DNA of 64,000 nt from Agromyces protaetiae (GTDB taxonomy: Bacteria > Actinomycetota > Actinomycetes > Actinomycetales > Microbacteriaceae), in assembly GCF_004135405.1 (NCBI RefSeq), contig NZ_CP035491.1:930001-994000 (forward strand), written 5' to 3'. The notes below the pieces were generated by a model that saw only the letters and a list, made by a program, of their open reading frames with translations, ran no database searches and was not told the DNA's origin. The position numbers and the translations under genes are program-made. Positions 42,455 through 51,192 of this stretch are shown here, piece after piece; position 1 is the first letter of the stretch, and every line of letters starts with the position of its first letter.

Positions 42455-43437
42455 CGCGGCACCGCCTGGAGCAGGCCGCGGCGGCGGAGCATCCGGCGTT
42501 CGATGGGGCCGAAGAACAGCAGTTCGATGAGGATGCCGATCGTGAGGATGAGCAGGATCGTCGCGATGACGCCCGCGAGGTCGGCGAGCTCACGGCTCTG
42601 ATCGAGCATCGAGCCGAGGCCGAATCCGATCGTGCCGCCCGTCGCGATGATCTCGGCGGCCATGAGCGAGCGCCACGAGAACGCCCAGCCCTGCTTGAGC
42701 CCCGCGAGGTAGCCGGGCAGGGCGGCGGGCAGCACGACGCTCGTCGCGAGCTGCCACGGCTTCGCGCCGAGCACCTTGCCGACCCGGCGGAGCTGCGGCG
42801 GCACCTGGTCGACGCCCGACACGAGGCCGTTCACGATCGACGGGATCGCGCCCATCAGGACGACGAAGTACACCGTGGCATCCGACAGCCCGAACCAGAT
42901 GATCGCGGCCGGAACCCACGCGACCGACGGGAGCACCTGCAGACCCGACACGATGGGGCCGACGGCACGGCGCACCGCGCGCGACTCCGCGAGCAGCAGA
43001 CCGAGCGGCGTGCCGACGGCGATCGCGATGAGGAAGCCCAGCACGCCGCGCTCGAGGCTCGTCGCGACGGCGAGTTGCAGACGGCCCGCCTCCCACGCGT
43101 CGCCGAACGCGCCGACGACCTGCAGCGGACTCGGCACGATGTCGGGGCGCGGCTGGGCGATGACGACGTACGCCTGCCAGATCGCGATGAGCACGACGAC
43201 GAAGAGGATGGGCGGGAGCACGCTCGTCGTGAACACGCGCCAGGGGCTCTGCCGGCGTTCGCCGTCGGTCTGCAGCCGGTCGAGACCGGCCGACAGCGTG
43301 CGGAGCTCGTCTGCGGCATTCGTCGACCGCGTCGGCGCGACGGGAGCGCTCGGAACGGCGACGGATGTCTCGGCCGCGCGCACGCGCTCGACCGCTTCGG
43401 TGATCGTGGGTTCGTGGAGCACGTCTCTACGCGGCAT
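42451..43437 (-). CDS. ABC permease, sulfonate/nitrate/taurine type
   Basis: A 328-aa membrane permease of the SsuC/TauC/NrtB family. A hydrophilic N-terminus of about 65 residues precedes the first membrane segment. Family motifs are LPSVAWVPAAIIWFGLSD, GKVLGAKPWQLATSVVLPAALPGYLAGLKQGWAFSWRSLMAAE and IGFGLGSMLDQSREL. ATG 43437 overlaps the ATPase stop by 11 nt. Because the transporter lies between cysN and the siroheme gene, the substrate is probably a sulfur source (sulfonate or sulfate); sequence alone does not decide. Confidence 0.85.
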   Translation of the reverse strand: MPRRDVLHEPTITEAVERVRAAETSVAVPSAPVAPTRSTNAADELRTLSAGLDRLQTDGERRQSPWRVFTTSVLPPILFVVVLIAIWQAYVVIAQPRPDIVPSPLQVVGAFGDAWEAGRLQLAVATSLERGVLGFLIAIAVGTPLGLLLAESRAVRRAVGPIVSGLQVLPSVAWVPAAIIWFGLSDATVYFVVLMGAIPSIVNGLVSGVDQVPPQLRRVGKVLGAKPWQLATSVVLPAALPGYLAGLKQGWAFSWRSLMAAEIIATGGTIGFGLGSMLDQSRELADLAGVIATILLILTIGILIELLFFGPIERRMLRRRGLLQAVPR

Positions 43438-44299
43438 TGCGGCGGATCTCCTTGCGCAGCTTCTCGGTGATCTCGACCGAGAGGGCGGCGACCTCGGGCG
43501 ACTCGATGCGCCGACCGGTCGTGTCGATGCGCCACTCGCCCGCGACCCGTCCGGGTCGGCTCGAGAGCAGGACGACGCGTTGGCCGAGGCGGGCGGCCTC
43601 GCGGACGTTGTGGGTGACGAAGACGATCGTGCGTCCCGTCGCCTTCCACACGCGCTCGAGCTCTTCGTGGAGGAGGTCGCGGGTGATGGCGTCGAGGGCC
43701 GCGAACGGTTCGTCCATGAGCAGCACGGGCCGGTCTTGTGCGAGGGCGCGCGCGAGCGCGACGCGCTGACGCATGCCGCCCGACAGTTCGTGCGGCCGCT
43801 TCTCCGAGGCATCCGCGAGGTTCACCGTGTCGAGGAGGGCGAGGGCCAGCTCGCCGCGCTCGCGCCGGGGCACGCCGCGGAGGCGCAGTGCGAGCTCGAC
43901 GTTGCGTTTGGCGCTCAGCCACGGCATGAGCGCCGACTCCTGGAACATGACGGCCGAGCCTTCGGCGGGCGTGTCGATCGTGCCCGACGTCGGCCGGTCG
44001 AGACCCGCGATGAGGTTCAGCAGCGTCGACTTGCCGCAGCCTGACGCACCGAGGAGGCAGACGAACTCACCGGGAGCGATGTCGAGGTCGATGCCGTCGA
44101 GCACGAGCGGCCCCGCGCCGAAGCGCTTCGACACCGAGCGGATGCTGACGGCGGGCGCGACGGGCGGGCCGGGCACCCGGAGCGGTGTGTTCCCGTCGAA
44201 GCTCGGGCCGAGACGATCGGCGGAGACGCCGGACGCAGGCGCGCCCGCGCCCGGGCCCGCCGAAGCGGACCCGGGCGCAGTGGAACGGTCGTCGGTCAC
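43427..44299 (-). CDS. ABC transporter ATPase, sulfonate/nitrate/taurine type
   Basis: A 290-aa ATPase of the SsuB/TauB/NrtD group. A Pro/Ala/Gly-rich lead of about 48 residues precedes Walker A LGASGCGKST; Q-loop MFQESALMPW, signature LSGGMRQRV and Walker B VLLMDEPFAALD follow. FQE-ALMPW is typical of this subfamily. GTG 44299 lies 5 nt after the stop of the binding-protein gene. Confidence 0.87.
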   Translation of the reverse strand: MTDDRSTAPGSASAGPGAGAPASGVSADRLGPSFDGNTPLRVPGPPVAPAVSIRSVSKRFGAGPLVLDGIDLDIAPGEFVCLLGASGCGKSTLLNLIAGLDRPTSGTIDTPAEGSAVMFQESALMPWLSAKRNVELALRLRGVPRRERGELALALLDTVNLADASEKRPHELSGGMRQRVALARALAQDRPVLLMDEPFAALDAITRDLLHEELERVWKATGRTIVFVTHNVREAARLGQRVVLLSSRPGRVAGEWRIDTTGRRIESPEVAALSVEITEKLRKEIRRNAA

Positions 44300-44304
44300 G
44301 ACGG

Positions 44305-45420
44305 TCAGTCCTCGCCGAGCTTGCCGGCCGAGACGGGCGTGCCGCCGTCGGCCTCCAGGAGCTTGTTGAGGATGCGCAGGTCGAAGAGGCCCTTGATCGA
44401 GCCCTCCTTCTGCACGCCGGCCGTGATGCCGTGGTCGACGAGCGTCTTGAACGTGCCCGCGGCCGGGTCGGCCGTGAAGGTCACGTTGTCGAGCGCGCGC
44501 GTGATCACCTCGGGCGCGAGCGCCTTGCCGGTCTCCTTCTCGATCGCGCCGTTGATGACCTCGGGGGCCTCTTCGGGGTTGTCGTCGATCCACTTGATCG
44601 CCGCGAGGTTGCCCGCAACGAGCGCTTCGACGGCGTCGGGGTGTTCATCGAGGAAGTCCTTGCGGACGAGGAGCACCGTGGTCGGGAACTTGCCGTCCTC
44701 CCAGAGGTCGGTCTCGTCGACGAGCACGTGCGCGCCGCCGTCGATGATGAGCCGCGACACCCACGGCTCGGGCAGCCACGCGCCGTCGAGGTCGCCCTGC
44801 TGGAAGAGCGTGAGCGTCTGCGCGTTCTCGGTCGGCGTGACATGCACGTCGCCGCCGCCCGAGGTGTCGTTCTTCAGCCCCTGTTCGGTGAGCCAGTTGC
44901 GCAGCGCGACGTCTTGCGTGCCGCCGAGCTGTGGGGTCGCGAGCGAGGTGCCCTTGAGGTCTGCAGGCTTGTCGATGCCGTCGCGCACGACGAGCGCAGC
45001 GCCGCCGGTCGCGGCTCCCGCGACGACGCGGGCGGAGGCCCCGGCCGACTGGATGAACGTGTTGATCGCGGGGTTCGGCCCCACGAACGTCGCGTCGATC
45101 GCCCCGGCGGTGAGCGCCTCGATGGCGGGCGGGCCCGCGGGGAAGACCTGCGTCGTGATCGTGACGTCGTCACCGAGCGCCTCTTGGAAGAGGCCCTCCT
45201 CGATGCCGACGAGTGCGGGCGCGTGGGTGACGTTCGCGAAGTAGCCGAGGTGGATCTCGTCGACCGAGAGACCCGCAGTCGCGTCAGTTGCGGCGTCGGT
45301 CGCGGGCGGCTCGGCGGCCCCAGCGGAGGCGCAGCCTGCGAGCATCATGGCTGCAATCCCCAGAGCGGTGATCGTCGTCGCGGTACGGATGGTGCGGGTG
45401 TTCTTGGTGCGGATGTTCAC
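44305..45420 (-). CDS. ABC substrate-binding lipoprotein, sulfonate/nitrate/taurine type
   Basis: A 371-aa lipoprotein (lipobox LAGC near residue 30) of the SsuA/NrtA/TauA family, with HLGYFANVTHAPALVGIEEGLFQEALG, GAIDATFVGPNPAINTFIQS and a late GAWLPEPWVSRLI. GTG 45420 has AAGGAGG 8 nt upstream, and a gap of about 70 nt after cysN allows an internal promoter. It feeds the ATPase and permease next to it; sulfur-compound uptake is inferred from the surrounding cys genes. Confidence 0.85.
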   Translation of the reverse strand: MNIRTKNTRTIRTATTITALGIAAMMLAGCASAGAAEPPATDAATDATAGLSVDEIHLGYFANVTHAPALVGIEEGLFQEALGDDVTITTQVFPAGPPAIEALTAGAIDATFVGPNPAINTFIQSAGASARVVAGAATGGAALVVRDGIDKPADLKGTSLATPQLGGTQDVALRNWLTEQGLKNDTSGGGDVHVTPTENAQTLTLFQQGDLDGAWLPEPWVSRLIIDGGAHVLVDETDLWEDGKFPTTVLLVRKDFLDEHPDAVEALVAGNLAAIKWIDDNPEEAPEVINGAIEKETGKALAPEVITRALDNVTFTADPAAGTFKTLVDHGITAGVQKEGSIKGLFDLRILNKLLEADGGTPVSAGKLGED

Positions 45421-45488
45421 GGTTGTCGCCTCCTTTGATTCGAATGGTGAGGGTGGAGCGGTGGTGCGCCCGGGCGTCGACGGATGTC

Positions 45489-46835
45489 TCAGCCGGGGGT
45501 GATCCCGGCCGCCAGCGTGGCGCCGTCGGCGGGATGGATGACGAGGAACGAGCCGGCGTGCCGGTTCGCCTCGTACGGTTCGAGCGGCAGGTCTGCCGCG
45601 AGTTTCAGGGTGGCCCGGCCGATGTCGTTCGTCTCGAGCAGGGTCGCGGGCTCGTCGGCGAGGGTGTCGAGGTCGCGGCGCGAGTCGATCGACGCGACGA
45701 TCGCCTGCACGGTGTGCGTGCCGTGCTTGACGAGCACGCGTGCGCCGGCGGTGAGCGGGCGCCCGTCGAGCTGGAAGAGTTCGGCGTCGATCTCGCGGCG
45801 GCCGGCCGGGAGGGTGCCGGCGCCGCCGATGACGGCGCCGCGAGCGGCGTCGACCTCGTCGGCGAGGCGTAGCGAGATCGATTGCGGTGCGCTCGCCTCA
45901 TCGACGGATGTCCCAGCCACGTCGATCCCAGCGACGGTCGTCTCGATGCCCGACGGGAACACGGCGACCCGGTCGCCGACGCGCACACGTCCGCTCGCGA
46001 CGCGGCCCGCGAAGGCGCGGTAGTCGCGGAACGACTCGGATGCCTCGGGGTCGGCCGAAAGCTCGGGCGTGAGCCCGCCCTGCGGACGGATGACGAGCTG
46101 CACGGGCAGCCGGAACGCGTCGAACTCGGTCTCGAGCTCGTCGTGCGCGGGCAGCGCTTCGAGCAGTTCGAGGAGCGCGGGCCCGTCGTACCAGGGGGTG
46201 TTCGGCGAGCGGTCGACGACGTTGTCGCCTTCGAGCGCCGACACCGGCAGCACGTGCACGTCGACGAGGCCGAGGCCCGCGGCGACCTCGCGCACTTGCC
46301 CCGAGACATCCGCGAACACCTGCTCGTCGTAGCCGAGCAGGTCGATCTTGTTGACCGCGACGATGACGTGCGGCACGCGCAGGAGCGCGACGACCGCGAG
46401 ATGGCGGCGGGTCTGCTCGAGAACGCCCTTGCGGCCGTCGATGAGCACGACGACGGCGTCGGCCGTGGTCGCCCCTGTGACCATGTTGCGCGTGTACTGC
46501 ACGTGGCCGGGGCAGTCGGCGAGGATGAAGCTGCGCACGCCCGTCGAGAAGTACCGGTAGGCCACATCGATCGTGATGCCCTGCTCGCGCTCCGCGCGGA
46601 GGCCGTCAGTCAAGAGGGCGAAGTCGAACCCGGTGCCCTGCCCGAAGCCGCGCTCGCTCGACGTGCGGGCGACCTGTTCGAGCTGGTCGGCGAGGATCGC
46701 CTTCGAGTCGTGCAGGAGCCGCCCGACGAGGGTCGACTTGCCGTCGTCGACCGAGCCTGCGGTCGCGAACCGGAAGAGGGTCGAGCCGCCGACACCCGTC
46801 GCGACGCGCGGCGCGCTCGTGGAGACATCCGTCAT
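45489..46835 (-). CDS. cysN: Sulfate adenylyltransferase, GTPase subunit
   Basis: A 448-aa GTPase that drives ATP sulfurylase (sulfate + ATP to APS). G-motifs are GSVDDGKSTLVGRLLHDSK, LADCPGHVQYTRNMVTGA and VNKIDLLGY, followed by EF-Tu-like beta barrels. There is no C-terminal APS kinase (CysC) domain, consistent with direct APS reduction. ATG 46835 overlaps the cysD stop by one base (TGATG). Confidence 0.93.
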   Translation of the reverse strand: MTDVSTSAPRVATGVGGSTLFRFATAGSVDDGKSTLVGRLLHDSKAILADQLEQVARTSSERGFGQGTGFDFALLTDGLRAEREQGITIDVAYRYFSTGVRSFILADCPGHVQYTRNMVTGATTADAVVVLIDGRKGVLEQTRRHLAVVALLRVPHVIVAVNKIDLLGYDEQVFADVSGQVREVAAGLGLVDVHVLPVSALEGDNVVDRSPNTPWYDGPALLELLEALPAHDELETEFDAFRLPVQLVIRPQGGLTPELSADPEASESFRDYRAFAGRVASGRVRVGDRVAVFPSGIETTVAGIDVAGTSVDEASAPQSISLRLADEVDAARGAVIGGAGTLPAGRREIDAELFQLDGRPLTAGARVLVKHGTHTVQAIVASIDSRRDLDTLADEPATLLETNDIGRATLKLAADLPLEPYEANRHAGSFLVIHPADGATLAAGITPG

Positions 46836-47764
46836 CAGAAGTACCCGTCCTTCTTGCGGTCTTCCATCGCTGCTTCGCTCAGCCGGTCGTCGGCGCGCGT
46901 CGCGCCGCGTTCGGTGACGGTCGTGCGGGCGACCTCGGCGACGACGGCGGTGACATCGGATGCCTCGGACTCGACGGCGCCCGTGCAGCTCATGTCGCCG
47001 ACCGTGCGGTACCGCACGACGCGGCGCTCGACGGTCTCCGACTGAAGCGGTTGCGACACCTCGCCGACCGCGCGCCACATGCCGTCGCGGCGGAACACCT
47101 CGCGCTCGTGCGCGTAGTAGAGCGGGGGAAGCTCGATGCCCTCGCGCTCGATGTAGCGCCACACGTCGAGCTCGGTCCAGTTCGAGATGGGGAAGGCGCG
47201 CACGTGCTGGCCGGGCGTGTGGCGGCCGTTGTAGAGGCTCCAGAGCTCGGGTCGCTGGTTGCGCGGGTCCCACTGGCCGAACTCGTCGCGGAGCGAGATG
47301 ATGCGCTCCTTCGCGCGTGCTTTGTCTTCGTCGCGGCGGGCACCGCCGAAGACGGCGTCGTGGCGGCCCGCGGCGATCGCGTCGAGGAGCGGGAGGGTCT
47401 GCAGGGGGTTGCGGGTGCCGTCGGGGCGCTCCTGGAGCCGGCCGTCGTCGAGGTAGTCCTGCACCGAGGCGACCTCGAGACGGAGGCCCAGGCGTGCGAC
47501 GGTGTCGTCGCGGAAGGCGAGCACCTCGGGGAAGTTGTGGCCCGTGTCGACGTGCAGCACGGGGAAGGGCACCTTGCCGGGCCAGAACGCCTTCGCCGCG
47601 AGGTGGAGCACGACGACCGAGTCCTTGCCGCCCGAGAAGAGCAGCACGGGGCGCTCGAACTCGGCGACGACCTCGCGGATGATGTGGATCGATTCGGCCT
47701 CGAGCACGTCGAGGGCGTCGAGCGCGCCGCACTGGGCGAGCGCGGCGGTGCGTTCCCCGCTCAC
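46835..47764 (-). CDS. cysD: Sulfate adenylyltransferase, small subunit
   Basis: A 309-aa ATP-sulfurylase catalytic subunit. The PP-loop LLFSGGKDSVVVLHLAAKAFWP binds ATP; HVDTGHNFPEVLAFRD, GGARRDEDKARAKERI and the C-terminal SEAAMEDRKKDGYF are diagnostic. GTG 47764 overlaps the cysH stop (GTGA, 4 nt), matching the coupled style of this operon; ATG 47779 would add five residues. Confidence 0.93.
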   Translation of the reverse strand: MSGERTAALAQCGALDALDVLEAESIHIIREVVAEFERPVLLFSGGKDSVVVLHLAAKAFWPGKVPFPVLHVDTGHNFPEVLAFRDDTVARLGLRLEVASVQDYLDDGRLQERPDGTRNPLQTLPLLDAIAAGRHDAVFGGARRDEDKARAKERIISLRDEFGQWDPRNQRPELWSLYNGRHTPGQHVRAFPISNWTELDVWRYIEREGIELPPLYYAHEREVFRRDGMWRAVGEVSQPLQSETVERRVVRYRTVGDMSCTGAVESEASDVTAVVAEVARTTVTERGATRADDRLSEAAMEDRKKDGYF

Positions 47765-48504
47765 AGGTGCAGCCCGCATTCGGTCTTCGCGAGTCCGGCC
47801 CAGCGGCCCGATCGCGGGTCTTCGCCCTCGCCGACGGGCTTCGTGCACGGCTCGCACCCGATCGACGGGTACCCGTGCGACATGAGGAGGTTCACGGGCA
47901 CACGGTGCTCGCCCGCGTAGTCGAGCAGGTCTTCGAACGACCACGCCGCGAGCGGGTTGACCTTCACGAGGCCGTTGCGGTCGTCCCACACGACGAGCGG
48001 AGTGTTGGTTCGCGTCGGCGCCTCTTCGCGGCGGACGCCCGTGAACCACACCTCGTAGCCCGCGAGCGCGTCTTGCAGCGGCTCGACCTTCCGGCGCGCG
48101 CAGCAGAGGCCCGGGTCGCGCGAGAACAGCTCGGCGCCGAACTCGGCGTCTTGCTGAGCGACGGTCTGCTCGGGCAGTACGTCGACGATGCGCACGTCGA
48201 GCGCGCGGGCGACCTCGTCGCGTGTCACGTGCGTCTCGGTGAAGTGGTAGCCCGTGTCGAGGAAGAGCACGTCGACACCGGGGAGCGCCGCCGCGACCAC
48301 GTGCGGGAGCACGGCGTCGGCCATCGAGCAGGCGACGGCCGCGGCATCCGTCTCGAAGTTCGCCGCGACCCACGCGACGACGGCCTCGGCGGATGCTTCG
48401 CCCGTGGCGAGGCTCGAGAGCTCGGCGGCGCCGCGCTCGGCGAGGGCGCGTAGCTCGTCGTGCGACCGCTTCGCGGTCGCACGCGGGGCGAGGGCGACGC
48501 TCAT
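47761..48504 (-). CDS. cysH: Adenylyl-sulfate (APS) reductase
   Basis: A 247-aa thioredoxin-dependent reductase producing sulfite. The Cys pairs DPGLCCARRKVEPL and YPSIGCEPCTKPV are the [4Fe-4S] ligands that distinguish APS reductases from PAPS reductases, and TECGLHL at the C-terminus carries the catalytic Cys. The substrate fits the absence of an APS kinase here. ATG 48504 overlaps the sirA stop by ATGA. Confidence 0.93.
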   Translation of the reverse strand: MSVALAPRATAKRSHDELRALAERGAAELSSLATGEASAEAVVAWVAANFETDAAAVACSMADAVLPHVVAAALPGVDVLFLDTGYHFTETHVTRDEVARALDVRIVDVLPEQTVAQQDAEFGAELFSRDPGLCCARRKVEPLQDALAGYEVWFTGVRREEAPTRTNTPLVVWDDRNGLVKVNPLAAWSFEDLLDYAGEHRVPVNLLMSHGYPSIGCEPCTKPVGEGEDPRSGRWAGLAKTECGLHL

Positions 48505-50273
48505 TGCAGCGCCTCCTCTTCGGCGCGGTGCGCCCACTCGGCGAACGTCTCGGATGCCTCGGTGTCGCGCTCGTCGAGGTAGCGCAGCACGACCCGCTCG
48601 ACGTAGTCGGCGAGGCCTGTCGCGGTCACCTTTAGCCCGCGCACCGTGCGGCCCGTGCCCGCCTCTTCGCGGTCCTTCGAGGCGAGGCCGCCGCCGAGGT
48701 GGACCTGGAACCCGGGCGTCTGTCCGCCGTCGCCGTCGGGCAGCAGCTGGCCCTTGAGCCCGATGTCGGCCGTCTGGATGCGCGCGCACGAGTTGGGGCA
48801 ACCGTTGACGTGCAGCGAGATCGGGTGCGGCAGGTCGATGCCCGCGAGCCGCTCTTCGAGGGCGATGACGGCCTTCGTCGCCGTCTGCTTGGTCTCGACG
48901 ATCGCGAGCTTGCAGAACTCGATGCCCGTGCACGCGATCGTGCCACGGCGGATGAGCGACGGCCGGGCCTGCAGCCCAAGCTCGTCGAGCTCGGCGACGA
49001 CCTCTTCGACCTCGTCGGCCGGCAGGTCGAGCAGCACGAGCTTCTGGTGCGGCGTCGTGCGCAGGCGTTGCGACCCGCGGCGTTCGAGCAGGTCGGCGAG
49101 TTGGAGCAACAGCGTGCCCGAGATGCGGCCGACGATGGGCGTGACGCCGATGTACGCCCGACCGTCCTTCTGGCGGTGGACGCCGACGTGGTCGCCCTGC
49201 GTGAGCGGCTTCGGCGCAGGCGGCCCGTCGGGCAGGCGGTCGCCGAGGTACTCGGTCTCGAGGATGTCGCGGAACTTCTCGGCGCCCCAGTCGGCGACGA
49301 GGTACTTGAGGCGCGCGCGGTTGCGGAGGCGCCGGTAGCCGTAGTCGCGGAAGATCGAGATGACCCCCTCCCACACCTCGGCGACGCGCTCGGGTGCGAC
49401 GAATGTGCCCGTGCGCACGGCGAGGTGCGCGGCCGTCGAGAGCCCGCCGCCGACCCAGAGGTCGTAGCCGATGCCGAGTTCGGGGTGCTCGACGGCGACG
49501 AACGCGACGTCGTTGATCTCGTGCACGACGTCTTGGCTCGGGTGGCCCGTGATCGCGCTCTTGAACTTGCGCGGCAGGTTCGCGAACTCGGGGTCGCCGA
49601 TGTAGCGCTGCTGGATCTCGTCGATCTGCGGCGTCGGGTCGAGGAGCTCGTCGGCCGCGATGCCCGCGACGGGCGAGCCGAGGATGACTCGGGGCACGTC
49701 GCCGCACGCCTCTGTCGTGCCGAGGCCGACGCCCTCGAGGCGCCGCCAGATCTCGGGCATGTCCTCGACCCGCACCCAGTGCAGCTGGATGTTCTGGCGG
49801 TCGGTGAGGTCGGCCGTGTCGCGCGCGAACTCGCGCGAGATGCCGCCGATGACGCGCAATTGCTCGGTCGTCAGCTGGCCGCCGTCGATGCGGACGCGCA
49901 GCATGAAGTACTCGTCTTCGAGCTCGTGCGGTTCGAGGGTCGCGGTCTTGCCGCCGTCGATGCCGGGCTTGCGCTGCGTGTAGAGGCCCCACCAGCGGAA
50001 GCGGCCGTGCAGGTCGGTCGGGTCGATGCTCTGGAAGCCGCCCTTGGCGTAGATATTCTCGATGCGCTCGCGCACTTCGAGGCCGCCGTCCTCCTGCTTC
50101 CACGCCTCGTTGGCGTTGAGAGGTTCGGTGCCGTCGACCTTCCATTGGCCATTGGGTTTCGCGGACGGGCGCGCGGGGCGCACGCGGTTCCCCGCGGTCG
50201 CGGCGGTGTGAGCGGATGCCTCGGGGCGCGCCCGCTCGGCGGGCGTGGGCGCCTCGGTGTCGCTGAGTGTCAT
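48501..50273 (-). CDS. sirA: Ferredoxin-dependent sulfite reductase
   Basis: A 590-aa siroheme/[4Fe-4S] enzyme reducing sulfite to sulfide with six electrons. It has two ferredoxin-like halves (DEYFMLRVRIDGGQLTTEQLRVIGG and DHVGVHRQKDGRAYIGVTPIVGRISG) and the cluster ligands ACTGIEFCKLA and VNGCPNSCARIQ. TTEACGDVPR and the WWGLY tyrosine correspond to the Cys and Tyr cross-linked in the mycobacterial enzyme. ATG 50273 is preceded by GGGAGGG. First gene of the reduction operon, so sulfur control probably acts at its promoter; GTCAC repeats lie upstream. Confidence 0.93.
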   Translation of the reverse strand: MTLSDTEAPTPAERARPEASAHTAATAGNRVRPARPSAKPNGQWKVDGTEPLNANEAWKQEDGGLEVRERIENIYAKGGFQSIDPTDLHGRFRWWGLYTQRKPGIDGGKTATLEPHELEDEYFMLRVRIDGGQLTTEQLRVIGGISREFARDTADLTDRQNIQLHWVRVEDMPEIWRRLEGVGLGTTEACGDVPRVILGSPVAGIAADELLDPTPQIDEIQQRYIGDPEFANLPRKFKSAITGHPSQDVVHEINDVAFVAVEHPELGIGYDLWVGGGLSTAAHLAVRTGTFVAPERVAEVWEGVISIFRDYGYRRLRNRARLKYLVADWGAEKFRDILETEYLGDRLPDGPPAPKPLTQGDHVGVHRQKDGRAYIGVTPIVGRISGTLLLQLADLLERRGSQRLRTTPHQKLVLLDLPADEVEEVVAELDELGLQARPSLIRRGTIACTGIEFCKLAIVETKQTATKAVIALEERLAGIDLPHPISLHVNGCPNSCARIQTADIGLKGQLLPDGDGGQTPGFQVHLGGGLASKDREEAGTGRTVRGLKVTATGLADYVERVVLRYLDERDTEASETFAEWAHRAEEEALQ

Positions 50274-50396
50274 CCCGACCCTCCCTCGTGGTTCGCGGGA
50301 GGCGGGCCCCCGGACGCGACGCCGACCGCCGCGCGACCGAACCTAGGGGAGTCGAGGCGCGCTCGTCACGACGCGCGACGCGGGCCGAAACGGCGG

Positions 50397-50434
50397 GTCA
50401 CACGGCGTCACACGCGGATGACGCATGGCGTCAC
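50397..50434. promoter_or_regulatory. GTCAC repeats upstream of sirA
   Basis: GTCAC at 50397, 50407 and 50430, with GATGACGC in the opposite sense between them (about 50417-50424), in the sirB-sirA gap and partly in the sirB tail. Spacing of 10 and 23 suggests helical phasing. Candidate operator of an unidentified sulfur regulator. Confidence 0.35.
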
Positions 50435-51177
50435 AGAGATGACGAGACGGGTCCGTCGAGGGCGTCGAGGTACCGCTGCACGACGAGATCGACGAGCTCG
50501 GGGGCCGGTGCCTCGGCCATGCCGTGCTGCGCGTCGAGCAGCGGACGCGTCACGACGTCGGCACCCGCGCGCTCCACGAGGTCGTGGAAGTAGCCCGGCG
50601 CCATGAGGTAGCTCGAGACGATGACCCGAGTCGCGCCGCCGTCGCCGGTACGCGCCGCCGCCACGGCCGTCGCGAGCCGCGGCTCCGCCGCCGCGAGGAA
50701 CCCGATCGTCACGTCGACGCCCAACTCGTCGGCCAATAGCTTCGCCTGCGCACGGCAGTCGTCGTTCGCGCGGTCGTCGGACGAGCCCGCCACGGCGAGC
50801 ACGATCGCATCCGAGCCGTGGGGGGAGTCATCCGCCCCGGCATCTTCGAGACGCCCCGCGAGTACGCGCGCGAGACGCGCATCGGGGCCGAGTGCGGGCG
50901 CGAGATGCACCTCGGGATGGTCGGCCGTCGCCTTTCGCAGATCGACGTGCACGTGGTACCCCGCCGAGAGCAGCAGGGGTACGACGACCACGCGCGACCC
51001 GTGGGGGAGCGCGGCGAGCGATGCCGCGACATCCGGCTCTTGCACGTCGACGTGCCCGAGCTGCACGACGACACCCTGCAACGCTGCCGCCGCCGCGTCG
51101 ACGAGGGCCTGCACGGCGGCCTGACCGTCGGGCGACGACGTGCCGTGGGAGACCGCGAGGAGGACGGGGGCGCTCAT
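50431..51177 (-). CDS. sirB: Sirohydrochlorin ferrochelatase
   Basis: A 248-aa CbiX/SirB-type chelatase inserting iron into sirohydrochlorin to give siroheme for SirA. It has the duplicated chelatase domain: VLLAVSHGTSSPDGQAAVQALVD with RVVVVPLLLSAGYHVHVDL, then AIVLAVAGSSDDRANDDC with RVIVSSYLMAPGYFHDLV; the His residues in SHG and GYHVHVD are the expected metal-binding residues. ATG 51177 follows CACAAT by 6 nt, so it is probably leaderless and separately transcribed. Confidence 0.9.
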   Translation of the reverse strand: MSAPVLLAVSHGTSSPDGQAAVQALVDAAAAALQGVVVQLGHVDVQEPDVAASLAALPHGSRVVVVPLLLSAGYHVHVDLRKATADHPEVHLAPALGPDARLARVLAGRLEDAGADDSPHGSDAIVLAVAGSSDDRANDDCRAQAKLLADELGVDVTIGFLAAAEPRLATAVAAARTGDGGATRVIVSSYLMAPGYFHDLVERAGADVVTRPLLDAQHGMAEAPAPELVDLVVQRYLDALDGPVSSSL

Positions 51178-51183
51178 GCCCCC

Positions 51184-51189
51184 ATTGTG
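51184..51189 (-). promoter_or_regulatory. -10 element, leaderless promoter of sirB
   Basis: CACAAT on the minus strand ends 6 nt before ATG 51177. Confidence 0.4.
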
Positions 51190-51192
51190 GCC

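Noticed and set aside
50274..50430. Cobalamin or SAM riboswitch before sirA
   Set aside because: No conserved riboswitch core or terminator-type stem was found; only short repeats.
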